The notes below the pieces were generated by a model. The model was not told the origin of the DNA and did not search any database. It saw only the letters and a list, made by a program, of their open reading frames with translations. The translations under genes and the position numbers were made by a program. Positions 9,401-16,146 of a stretch of DNA of 32,885 bases are shown piece after piece; position 1 is the stretch's first letter; each line of letters starts with the position of its first letter. The stretch comes from DASZMJ01 sp035551935 (lineage in GTDB: Bacteria > Planctomycetota > Planctomycetia > Isosphaerales > Isosphaeraceae). Location of the stretch: contig DASZMJ010000077.1 in NCBI GenBank assembly GCA_035551935.1, forward strand, positions 1-32,885. The letters are read 5' to 3'.

Positions 9401-9526
9401 CTCCACCACCTCGGGGATCGCCCCGGCGTCGCCCGCGCTCGCGACGGCCGGCGACACCAACAGGCAAGCCAGCCCGATCCAGGCCGCCACAGGCGCACTG
9501 CGGCGCGTTGGCCTTCGACTCTTCAT
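6452..9526 (-). CDS. PSCyt1-DUF1549-DUF1553 (PSD1) secreted cytochrome-like protein
   Basis: 1024 residues from ATG 9526 to TGA 6452. A signal peptide (WIGLACLLVSPAVASAG) precedes a planctomycete cytochrome C1 domain with CYACH at about residues 55-59 and a MPAPKTG segment. Then comes the DUF1549 region (RLSFDLVGLPPSKAEVDAF and a second Cys/His cluster CCECHDHKYDPFTTRDFY). A beta-sandwich insert follows, and then DUF1553 (WLTARENPLPARVVVNRLW; SNIPQQALALLDDP). All the parts expected of the family are present and the length is normal. It probably binds heme covalently in the periplasm and works with the DUF1501 protein downstream. The biochemical role is not established for the family. The Shine-Dalgarno sequence is weak. 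Confidence 0.93.
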   Translation of the reverse strand: MKSRRPTRRSAPVAAWIGLACLLVSPAVASAGDAGAIPEVVEFNRDIRPILSDNCYACHGPDKNARKGDLRLDTKEGLLSEDSVVAGKPDDSELYQRLIADDPALRMPAPKTGKSLATRQIALIRRWIEQGAKWEGHWSYIAPRRPKAIPDDPDGASHPIDRLVRARLREAGLHPSAEADRVTLIRRLSFDLVGLPPSKAEVDAFVADRSTDAYERLVDRLLASPHFGERMALGWLDLVRFADTIGYHSDNPMNVAPYRDYVIKSFNENKPFDRFTVEQLAGDLLPGATTEQEVASAYNRLLQTTEEGGAQAKEYEAKYAADRVRNASTVWLAATMGCCECHDHKYDPFTTRDFYSFAAFFADVREAAVGRREPGMPVPDPGRAEALRTLDERIAATKARLDASTPELAGSQGRWEASLGGEVRWQPLGFESVGTDSGTMLERLGDGSLRASGNIAVKEAYRITARSSSKDVTAIRLEILADPKLPANGPGAAENGNFVLSEFRVATAVGDGPIRPLKLGTAVADHSQDGYPIAKAIDGRADTGWAILPQVGKGHEAIFEADGPVGDGDLTTWIVTLDHRSTFPRHNIGRFRLWLTTDPNPSRSLGLPDDVRAILAVAPESRTDAQRGRLAAHYRSVAPELKPLREELARLETQKQALIDAMPKVLVTVAGPPRTMRVLPRGNWLIETGPVVEPAVPAFLATSANGEGRRATRLDLARWLTARENPLPARVVVNRLWKQFFGTGLSKTVDDLGSQGEWPTHPELLDWLAVEFLDRGWDVKHMVRLIVTSETYRQSSRPTAEQKERDPYNRLLARQGRFRLDAELVRDNALAVSGLLVPVVGGPSVKPYQPSGYWDQLNFPTRTYQADRGPSQYRRGLYTHRQRTFPHPSLLAFDAPSREECVADRSRSNIPQQALALLDDPTYVEAARAFAERIVRDGGATVADRLDFAFGRCLSRRPSDAEARLLADLLSKHAAHYAADRDAARKLLAVGDRPAPADIDAAELASWISVARVLLNLHETITRD

Positions 9527-9691
9527 CGGCGGTCACTCCGAGTGCGGCGGGATCGACGGCGGCGGGTTCTCATGCTCGGCGGGCATCGGGCCTCGGCCCC
9601 GACACCATCCCATTACATCACCGCCCCCGCTTCCCCGCAAGCCTCGGCGCCACCGGACGTCACGTCCGAACCCGATCATCCTCGACTCGCC

Positions 9692-10573
9692 TCACTCCCC
9701 CCGCCTCAGCCGCTCGCACGCCGCCTTTGCCGTGGCGAAGTCGGCGCGCGGCAGCATCGCGATCGTGAACCGGGCGGGGAGCTTCGTCAGGTCGGGGACG
9801 TGCTCGACCAGCTCCTTGTACCCCTTGCGGCCGAAGCCGAAGACGGTCATGTCCTGGTACGAGCCGTCGGGCTCCTTCTGGAATGGCCAGGCGACGTACG
9901 AATCGACCTCGCGCGGCTCGGGCTCCTGGTGGTTGATGAGGGCCAGGCCGTACGGCGACTCGACGGCGCCGAAGCAGGCCCAGGGGACGACCTGCGACCA
10001 CGGCCGATCGAGCGTCGTCCGCGAGCCGTCGGGGCGGAGGACGAAGTCCCCCTCGGGGTCGAGTTTGCCGCCGGGCGTCCCCTCGTAGAGGAACCAGTAG
10101 GTCGGCAGGCCGATCTTGTGGAGGGTCATCGTCGCGTGGTCGTCGAAGAAGTCCCAGGCGCAGGACGACTTGCCGTCGCGCGTCGCCGACTCGATGCGGA
10201 CGTGTTCCGGCTCGCGCAACGTGACGCGGCTGGTGAAGGGGTTATCCGTCTTGTACTGGCCGAAGCCGTACCCGCCGTGGAAGTATTTCGTCGGCTGGCC
10301 GCACTTGGGCAGCCCTCGGTATTCCCCCCGGGCCTTGCCCCCCGGCGCGTACGAGATCCAGTCGTGCCCGTCCGGGTCGAGGATGCTCGCGAAACCCGCG
10401 CCGGACTTGCCGAAGAGGTACGTCGCGGTCGGCGTCACGACCTTGAAGCACTCCACATCGCCATGGAGTGTCGCCTCCGAGACCTTCACGACCCCCTCGG
10501 GCTCCTCCCCCGCCGCGCCGAGGAGTCCCAGGCCGAGAAGGGTAGAGAGGGCCAGGATGGGAGTCGTTCTCAT
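9692..10573 (-). CDS. Secreted protein of unknown function, probably beta-sandwich
   Basis: 293 residues from ATG 10573 to a stop at 9692. A signal peptide (MRTTPILALSTLLGLGLLGAAG) is followed by a Gly/aromatic-rich domain, for example ATYLFGKSGAGFASILDPDG and YFHGGYGFGQY. Its pattern of short strands with conserved Asp, Trp and His recalls carbohydrate-active beta-sandwich proteins of planctomycetes. I cannot name the family. The C-terminal third (YKELVEHVPDLTKLP to DFATAKAACERL) is more helical. It stands alone: 165 bp separate its stop from the PSD1 start at 9526, and a repeat-rich 282-bp gap lies upstream. Confidence 0.7.
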   Translation of the reverse strand: MRTTPILALSTLLGLGLLGAAGEEPEGVVKVSEATLHGDVECFKVVTPTATYLFGKSGAGFASILDPDGHDWISYAPGGKARGEYRGLPKCGQPTKYFHGGYGFGQYKTDNPFTSRVTLREPEHVRIESATRDGKSSCAWDFFDDHATMTLHKIGLPTYWFLYEGTPGGKLDPEGDFVLRPDGSRTTLDRPWSQVVPWACFGAVESPYGLALINHQEPEPREVDSYVAWPFQKEPDGSYQDMTVFGFGRKGYKELVEHVPDLTKLPARFTIAMLPRADFATAKAACERLRRGE

Positions 10574-10855
10574 GGGTGTTGATCCTGATCGTTTCTCTCG
10601 GAACCTCTCCCAGGGAGAGCGACGGATATCCTATCACGTCGCGACGGCCTGCGGCGCCTGCGCGGCCGGTGCAGCACCACGGCGGCAGTGAAGCACGCAG
10701 GCCTTCCTATGAGGCCCGTTCGGGCCTCGAACCCATGCGACAGTCCTTGGAGAGACCGATGCCCCCTGGGAGCGGGCCGGGTGGGGGTTTATCCTGAAAC
10801 GCAAGTGACCCTCACCCCGGACCTCTCCCGGGGTGAGAGGGGGAAAGACCGTCCC
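10574..10855. repeat. Non-coding gap with three REP-like palindromes
   Basis: This divergent gap between the secreted protein and the metallophosphoesterase holds three compact palindromes. They are CTCTCCC-A-GGGAGAG at 10605-10619, GAGGCCC-GTTC-GGGCCTC at 10709-10726, and CTCACCCCGG with CCGGGGTGAG at 10811-10837. The first and third use the same words as the repeat inside the glycosyltransferase gene at 32183-32270, so they belong to one repeat family. The last one ends 18 bp before the phosphoesterase start and could affect its mRNA leader. No gene is seen in the gap. Confidence 0.75.
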
Positions 10856-11992
10856 ATGCACCAGGATCGCTTCCTCGCCCTCCTCGTCGGCGCGACGACC
10901 ATCGACGGCATCGTCGCGGCGCTCGTGCTGTTCGCGCGGCCGCGCACCCGACCGATCACCGCGCGGCGGGTCGCGGCGGCGGGATTGGCCGCGTCGCTCA
11001 CCTTCCTCCTCAAGCTCCCGATCCTGCTGGAGGCCGGCGTGAACTCGGCCTTCGGTGTCATGAATTTCGCCTATGTCGATGCGGTTGTCCTGGTGCCGGT
11101 GCTCGCGGCCCTGGTGCTGCTCGCGGGATGGGACGGTCGGCGCGTGTCGTGGCCGGCTCGAATCCTCGGCGTGCTGGGCCTGTTGCCGGCGGTCGTCGGG
11201 TTGTACGCGACCTGGATCGAGCCGTTCCGCCTGCGGCTGGAGACGGCCAACGTGCGCGTCGCGCCGCGTCGGGCGGGCAGGGGGGCGGTGAAGATCGGCG
11301 TCCTGACGGACCTCCAGGCCGATCACGTCGGCGACCACGAGCGGCGGGCGATGGCCCTGCTCATGGCCCAGCGGCCCGACCTCATCCTGCTGCCGGGGGA
11401 CGTGTTCCAGGGGTCCGACGCCGCCTTCGCGCGCGAGCTACCGGCCTTGCGGGCCCTGCTCGGGACCCTCGACGCACCCGGCGGCGTCTTCGTCGTCCCC
11501 GGCGACGTCGACCGGCCGCCCAGTCGGCTCGACGAGTTGGCGGCCGGGACGCATTTGAAGCCACTCGTGAATGAGGCGCGGAGCGTCGCGATCGGCGACC
11601 GCGTGGTGACGGTCTGCGGCGTGGAGCTGGACTGGCGGCGGATGCCTGGGCGGATGGCGATGGAGCGGCTCGAGTACGAGGGGGATGAGGACGACATCCG
11701 CATCCTGCTGGCCCACCGGCCCGACCCGGTGCTCGGGCTGGCCCGGCGGTCGCGGGTCGACCTCGTGGTCGCCGGCCACACCCACGGCGGGCAGGTCGTC
11801 GTCCCCGGTTTCGGCCCGCCGCTGACGTTGACTCACGTCCCGCGCGCCGTGGCCGCGGGAGGCTTGCACGTCCTCGATGGGAACTCGATCTACGTCAGCC
11901 GCGGCGTCGGCTGCGAGCGCGGCCAGGCCCCGCGCATCCGCCTTTTCTGCCCGCCCGAGGTCTCGCTCGTGACCCTGCGCGGCGACGATTGA
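10856..11992 (+). CDS. Membrane metallophosphoesterase, YkuE-like, with divergent metal motifs
   Basis: 378 residues from ATG 10856 to TGA 11990-11992. Three or four hydrophobic helices fill roughly residues 5-120 (FLALLVGATTIDGIVAALVLF; AVVLVPVLAALVLLAGW; ILGVLGLLPAVVGLYATWI). A calcineurin-like phosphoesterase domain follows: VLTDLQADHVGDHE, LILLPGDVF, FVVPGDVD, ILLAHRPD and VVAGHTHGGQ. Motif I is D-x-Q instead of D-x-H, and motif III is GDVD instead of GNHD/E, so two usual ligands are substituted. The GD, H and GHTH motifs are intact. The family acts on phospholipid head groups or other phosphoesters at the membrane; the substrate here is unknown. An upstream in-frame extension to 10688 crosses the repeats and is unlikely to be translated. 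Confidence 0.85.
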   Translation: MHQDRFLALLVGATTIDGIVAALVLFARPRTRPITARRVAAAGLAASLTFLLKLPILLEAGVNSAFGVMNFAYVDAVVLVPVLAALVLLAGWDGRRVSWPARILGVLGLLPAVVGLYATWIEPFRLRLETANVRVAPRRAGRGAVKIGVLTDLQADHVGDHERRAMALLMAQRPDLILLPGDVFQGSDAAFARELPALRALLGTLDAPGGVFVVPGDVDRPPSRLDELAAGTHLKPLVNEARSVAIGDRVVTVCGVELDWRRMPGRMAMERLEYEGDEDDIRILLAHRPDPVLGLARRSRVDLVVAGHTHGGQVVVPGFGPPLTLTHVPRAVAAGGLHVLDGNSIYVSRGVGCERGQAPRIRLFCPPEVSLVTLRGDD

Positions 11993-12037
11993 AAACTCAT
12001 TCGCTCAAGCCGGTTTTCGGGGTGGGACGAAGGCGGC

Positions 12038-12118
12038 GGTTGCCACGGGTTCGGCCTCGAACCCGTGCGCCTGGCGGCCCTCTCGGAGCACGGGTTCGAG
12101 GCCGAACCCGTGGCAACC
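12038..12118. repeat. 31-bp perfect inverted repeat, REPIN-like, between convergent genes
   Basis: The arms 12038-12068 and 12088-12118 are exact reverse complements of each other with a 19-base loop. Each arm is itself palindromic around GGTTCGGCCTCGAACC. The gap lies between the stops of the phosphoesterase (11992) and the PPC gene (12175), so the hairpin can serve as a bidirectional terminator. A further pair, TTCGCTCAAGC near 12000 and GCTTGAGCGAA near 12163, encloses it. Twenty bases of the left arm (from TGCCACGGGTTCGG) recur at 26196-26215. This marks a dispersed repeat family rather than a one-off terminator. Confidence 0.85.
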
Positions 12119-12174
12119 GAGGGGGGAATCCCAGGACACTCGACACCATCCACCGGAATCCCGCTTGAGCGAAC

Positions 12175-14148
12175 TCATTGAGAGGGTTTCTTCTCCTGGA
12201 CGACCAGCCGGCCCTGCGCGGCGACCCCGTGGGATTCCGGCCCGCCGTCGAACCACGCGCGGGCGGCGATCGTACCCCGGCGCGGGTGGGCGTCGGCGCG
12301 GGCCTTGAGGGTCAAGGTCGCGACGTTGCCGTCGGCGGCGACCTTCACGTCCGCGACCGGCTCGAAGCTGTCGAGGGGCCCGAGCAAGCGGACCTTGACG
12401 GCCTTCTTCGCGGCGACGCCGCTGCGATCGAGCACGACCTTGAGCGGGACGCTCGTTCCCGGTTCGACCGCCACCTCGGCCGGCTCGATCGCGATGCCCA
12501 GCGGGGCCGGCTCGGCGACGGCGAGTGTCGGGAAGATCGGCTCGAACGGGCGGGGGCCGTTTCCAACGGCCGAGGATTCCTGGTACATGAACGCAATCGG
12601 GGTATCGGGCACGGCCCCGGCATCGGGCCGGGCGACGAGCCTCAATTCGAACGGGCCGAGGGGGGCAGTCTCGTCGTCGGCGACCGCGAGCGCGGTTTTC
12701 TTTGCCTCGGGGCCGAGGGTCAGGGGCTCGACCCTCACGCCCGCGGGCAGACCTTCGGCCGAAATGGTCCAGGAGCCGGCCACGCCGCGGCGATCGATGG
12801 TCAGCGGGATCGCCATCGCTCCCCGCCGAGGGACGGTCCGCGGGCCGAGGTCCGCCATGATTACCAGGCGGCCGTCGCGCCTCTCGGCCTCGATGCGATA
12901 GGCGAACCGGTCGCCGCCGCGGCCGAACTTCTCGCGGACGGCGACCCAGGCCCCGTCCTTCTCGTCGATCCGCGCCTCGACCATGGCGTCGCGGCCGAGC
13001 GCGTCGTCGTTCTCCGCCTTGACTGTCCCCTTCGCGTCGAGCACCGCGACGACCGGATCGGCCGGCGAGCCGCCCCGCGCCGCGAGGGCGCGGACCGCGT
13101 AGTCCCCCGCCTGTCCCGGCCGGGCCACCAGATGGAACACGTCCACATCCCCTCTCGTCCCGAGCCGGCCGTCGATCGCCGCAGGCACGGGGATCGTCGC
13201 CCCCTCGTCGATGTCGTCGTTTGGCTCGGCCTCGGCGGTCGTCGGCAGGTCGTCCGCGATCAGGGGCCAGGGATTCGTCGGGCCGAGGTCCGTCGAAATC
13301 GTGTAAATGTTTTCCAAAGAACAACCCTTGAAATCGGTCGTCCATTCATATTCAGTACGATCGAGATTGACCCCGACGAGGCGGAGCTTCGTCCTCTCGC
13401 CCCGGCGGCCGCCGAGGGGGAAGACGGACGTGACGAGCGGCAGGCGGCCGACCTCGAGGCGGTAGGGGCGGGCGAGCTTGTTCTCGACGTTGCCGTCGCG
13501 GCGCGGGCCGTCGGCGTCCTGGATTTGAACCGAATAGCGACCGTCGCGGGGGGCGACGAGCACGGCGGCGGCGTCGCGGCCGAAGGTGTCGTCGGCCTCG
13601 GCCAGGGCGCGGCCGTCGGGGTCGAGGATGGTCACGAGCGCGTCGAGGTCCGAGCCCGACCGCGCCGCGATCGCCTCGGCGACGAAGGCCTCGCCCCGCT
13701 TCAGGTCGACCGCGAACAGGTCCACGTCGGCGCCGGGCTTGATCTCGCCGCCGATCGCCGCCGATGCCTCGACTTTTTGTGCGGTCGCGAACCCCCCGTT
13801 CGGCTCGGCCTCGCGCACGGAGGGCAACGGGCGGCCGACGTAGAACGTGCTCGCGTTCGAGAGCCCCTTCGGCCCGACGGCCCGGAACGTCCTCGCCCCC
13901 GGCGCCGCCCCCTTCGCCACGACGACCCTCGCCTTCGTCCCCTCCACCTTCTCGACCGCGATCCCCTCGCCCTCGAACACGATCGCGCTCAATCCCTCCA
14001 GGCCGTTCCCCCTGACCTCCAGCTCGACCGTCTCCCCCGCCGACGCCGACGCCGGCCTCACGCCCGACACCGTCGGCGGCGCGATCTGCGCCGTCGCGGA
14101 CAATGGGACCGCCAAAACCATTCCAATATAAAAAAACTTATTTACCAT
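12175..14148 (-). CDS. Secreted IPT/TIG and pre-peptidase C-terminal (PPC) domain protein
   Basis: 657 residues from ATG 14148 to TGA 12175. A signal peptide (FYIGMVLAVPLSATAQ) is followed by an IPT/TIG domain (PTVSGVRPASASAGETVELEV). Two PPC domains follow: one around EAEPNGGFATAQKVEASAAIGG with DVDLFAVDLKRGE, the second around EAEPNDDIDEGATIPVP with DVDVFHLVARPGQAGDY. The C-terminal third is beta-rich with Ig-like features. It is probably an exported binding or scaffold protein. Its ATG overlaps the end of the upstream cytochrome/WD40 gene by 11 bases in another frame, so translation is likely coupled. The first bases are unusually AT-rich for this genome, which would keep the start region unstructured. 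Confidence 0.88.
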   Translation of the reverse strand: MVNKFFYIGMVLAVPLSATAQIAPPTVSGVRPASASAGETVELEVRGNGLEGLSAIVFEGEGIAVEKVEGTKARVVVAKGAAPGARTFRAVGPKGLSNASTFYVGRPLPSVREAEPNGGFATAQKVEASAAIGGEIKPGADVDLFAVDLKRGEAFVAEAIAARSGSDLDALVTILDPDGRALAEADDTFGRDAAAVLVAPRDGRYSVQIQDADGPRRDGNVENKLARPYRLEVGRLPLVTSVFPLGGRRGERTKLRLVGVNLDRTEYEWTTDFKGCSLENIYTISTDLGPTNPWPLIADDLPTTAEAEPNDDIDEGATIPVPAAIDGRLGTRGDVDVFHLVARPGQAGDYAVRALAARGGSPADPVVAVLDAKGTVKAENDDALGRDAMVEARIDEKDGAWVAVREKFGRGGDRFAYRIEAERRDGRLVIMADLGPRTVPRRGAMAIPLTIDRRGVAGSWTISAEGLPAGVRVEPLTLGPEAKKTALAVADDETAPLGPFELRLVARPDAGAVPDTPIAFMYQESSAVGNGPRPFEPIFPTLAVAEPAPLGIAIEPAEVAVEPGTSVPLKVVLDRSGVAAKKAVKVRLLGPLDSFEPVADVKVAADGNVATLTLKARADAHPRRGTIAARAWFDGGPESHGVAAQGRLVVQEKKPSQ

Positions 14149-15592
14149 GGGTCCTCGGCCCTTTGCCCACTATACTCTCCGCCTCCCTGCCCGGCACGAA
14201 CGCCCGCAGCCTCGAGCCGTCCTTGAGGTCCCAGAGGGTGACGGAGCCGTCCCAGCCGCCGGCGGCGAGGGTGCGGCCGTCGGGGGCGATGGCGAGGGTA
14301 TAGACCCAGTCGGCGGGCATGGTGTCGGCCTTCAGGTCGATGAGGCGCCGGCCGTCCTCGCGGCGGTAGGAGAGGACGGGGGGCCGGCCGCCGGCGCCGG
14401 CGAAGAGGGCCTTGCTGTCGGGCATCCAGGCGAGGGCATAGACGGGCCCGGTGTGGCCGAACCCGCGCTCGGGGTTGTTGTACTGGCCGAGCTTCCAGAG
14501 GTGGATGTTGCGGTCGTTGCCGGCGGTGGCGAGGTACTGGCCGTCGGGGCTGAAGGCGACCTGGAGGACGGCGTCGTTGTGGCTCGACAGGCCGGCCTCC
14601 TGGAGGCCCGTCTCGGCGTCGAAGACCTTCGCGGTCTTGTCGGCCGAGCCCGAGGCCAGCCGCTTGCCGTCGGCGCTGTAGGCCAGGGCGGCGACGATGT
14701 CCGCGTGGTTCTTGATCGTCCGCACGACCTTGCCCGAGTCGGCGTCCCGGATCAGGATGAGCTTGTCCAGGCTCGACGTGGCAAACTGATTCGAGCCCGG
14801 CCGCCACGCCAGGGCGAGGACGGTGTCGTCGTGGCCGCGGAGGACGTTCGCCTCGGCCCAGGTCGCGGCGTCCCAGAGGTGGACCTCGCCCCGACGCCCC
14901 GCCTGGCCGCCGGCGCCGGCCAATTGCTTGCCGTCGGGCCGGAAGGCGACGGCCGTGACCTGATCTGGGAAGCCGCCGAGGCGGTGACGCAATGCGCCTA
15001 CACTCGGATCGACGATCAAGACTTCCTTCGAGCTGGCCACCGCCAGCGCCTTGCCGTCGGGCGCGAACGCCAGGGCCGTGACCGGCGGCGGCAGGCTCGA
15101 CGTCGCCCCTTCCTCGCGCGCGTCGGCCTTCTCCTTGCCCTTGCGCGACGTCGCCCCGTCGCCCCCGAGGCCCGGCCCGTCGACCTTCGCCCCCTGGTCG
15201 ATCCAGCGCGTGATGACGGCGACCTTGTCGAGCGGCAGTTGCACCTTCGGCGGCATCTGCGGCTGCCTCGCCCCCGTCATGAACTGCACCAGGAGGCTCT
15301 CCTTCCCCTTCCCCGGCACGATCGCCGGCCCCCGCCTGCCCCCCTTCCGCATCGCCTCGACGCTCGCCAGCGACAGGTCCGACGTCTCGAACCCGTCGTC
15401 GTGGCACGCGATGCACTCGTCCTCGATCAACGGCACGACCTCGCGCTCGTAGCTCACTGGCGTATCATCGGCGGCCGTCGCGCGCGTCGACGCGAGGACG
15501 ACGAGCGCCAGGATCATGCCGAACCATCGTGGCGACCGGGCGGGTTTGTGTGTACGATCGGGTGTGGCTTCCGGCATTTCGGGGTGATCCAT
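14138..15592 (-). CDS. Exported c-type cytochrome domain fused to WD40 repeats
   Basis: 484 residues from ATG 15592 to TAA 14138. After a basic N-region and a hydrophobic segment (MILALVVLASTRATA) comes a planctomycete cytochrome C1 domain with CIACH at about residues 60-64 and a QPQMPPKVQLP segment. About seven WD40 blades follow, with repeated FSPDGQYLATAGNDRNIHLW-type units. The family is typical of planctomycete operons with DUF1501 or DUF1549 genes and is presumed periplasmic; its partner is unknown. The start is uncertain: 15592 and 15577 (MPEATPDR) are both possible and neither has a strong ribosome site. The ATG at 15592 lies within CCATGG, shared with the antitoxin start on the other strand. 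Confidence 0.88.
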   Translation of the reverse strand: MDHPEMPEATPDRTHKPARSPRWFGMILALVVLASTRATAADDTPVSYEREVVPLIEDECIACHDDGFETSDLSLASVEAMRKGGRRGPAIVPGKGKESLLVQFMTGARQPQMPPKVQLPLDKVAVITRWIDQGAKVDGPGLGGDGATSRKGKEKADAREEGATSSLPPPVTALAFAPDGKALAVASSKEVLIVDPSVGALRHRLGGFPDQVTAVAFRPDGKQLAGAGGQAGRRGEVHLWDAATWAEANVLRGHDDTVLALAWRPGSNQFATSSLDKLILIRDADSGKVVRTIKNHADIVAALAYSADGKRLASGSADKTAKVFDAETGLQEAGLSSHNDAVLQVAFSPDGQYLATAGNDRNIHLWKLGQYNNPERGFGHTGPVYALAWMPDSKALFAGAGGRPPVLSYRREDGRRLIDLKADTMPADWVYTLAIAPDGRTLAAGGWDGSVTLWDLKDGSRLRAFVPGREAESIVGKGPRTHGK

Positions 15593-15809
15593 GGACGTCA
15601 CGATCTCGACCGAGTTCCGCGAACGGTTGGAGGATGAGGCGCGGCGTCGTTCCTTGTCCGTGCCCGCCCTCATCGAAGCGATCCTCTCGGACTACTTCGC
15701 CCGACCGGACGACCCCGGCGCCTGGGTACGCACGACGCGGCAGGGCCTGGCTCGCGTCTGGGGCGTCGAGGGTTTCTCGGACTGGGACCGGACCGACGAT
15801 GCCCCTTGA
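15591..15809 (+). CDS. Ribbon-helix-helix type antitoxin
   Basis: 72 residues from ATG 15591 to TGA 15807-15809. GGGGTG lies 8 bases upstream of the start. The N-terminal half (VTISTEFRERLEDEARRRSLSVP, then LIEAILSDYF) has the strand-helix-helix pattern of MetJ/Arc-type antitoxins. The acidic, Trp-containing tail (SDWDRTDDAP) is the usual toxin-binding extension. It overlaps the toxin gene by 11 bases, as toxin-antitoxin pairs often do. The start codon is embedded in CCATGG, whose opposite strand provides a possible start of the cytochrome/WD40 gene. Its promoter therefore lies inside that gene, and autoregulation would also touch the neighbour (inference). Confidence 0.8.
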   Translation: MDVTISTEFRERLEDEARRRSLSVPALIEAILSDYFARPDDPGAWVRTTRQGLARVWGVEGFSDWDRTDDAP

Positions 15810-16122
15810 GCAAGGTCAAGTCTGGTGGGCGGCCCTCCCCGACCCCGTCGGCAGGCGTCCTGTCCTGATCCTGACACGATCGGACGCGCTCCCAAGACTC
15901 CTCTGGGCGACAGTGGCTCCCCTCACCAGGACCATCCGCGGCCTCGAATCGGAGGTCGTCTTGGAGACGAGCGACGACGTGCCCTCGCGGTGTGTCGTCA
16001 CGCTCGACAACATCGCGACCATCGAGCAGGACAGCCTCGTGCAGTCCATCACGACGCTTTCGGCGGATCGAACCAATGAGGTCTGGGAGGCGATCCATTT
16101 CGTATTCGACTTGCCGTATTGA
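15799..16122 (+). CDS. MazF/PemK-like endoribonuclease toxin
   Basis: 107 residues from ATG 15799 to TGA 16120-16122. The sequence carries the family hallmarks: GQVWWAALPDPVGRRPVLIL at the start, then VAPLTRTIRG, a central LETSDDVPSRCVVTLDNIATI, and DSLVQSITTLSADR toward the end. The GRRPV and L-x-T segments form the RNA-binding core of the PemK/MazF SH3-like barrel. Family members cut mRNA at short sequences; the specificity here cannot be told. It is translationally coupled to the antitoxin upstream. Its stop is 24 bp from the convergent stop of DUF1501 at 16147. Confidence 0.87.
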   Translation: MPLEQGQVWWAALPDPVGRRPVLILTRSDALPRLLWATVAPLTRTIRGLESEVVLETSDDVPSRCVVTLDNIATIEQDSLVQSITTLSADRTNEVWEAIHFVFDLPY

Positions 16123-16146
16123 ACCCGACCGCCCCGAACGATCGCC

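Noticed and set aside
6473..10582. Very long + strand open frame (about 1369 codons) opposite the PSD1 gene
   Set aside because: The opposite strand encodes a full, recognisable PSCyt1-DUF1549-DUF1553 protein; the + frame is Arg/Gly/Ala/Val-rich shadow sequence of high GC with no domain.
10688..10855. N-terminal extension of the metallophosphoesterase
   Set aside because: It translates REP-like palindromes; ATG 10856 leads directly into the first membrane helix.
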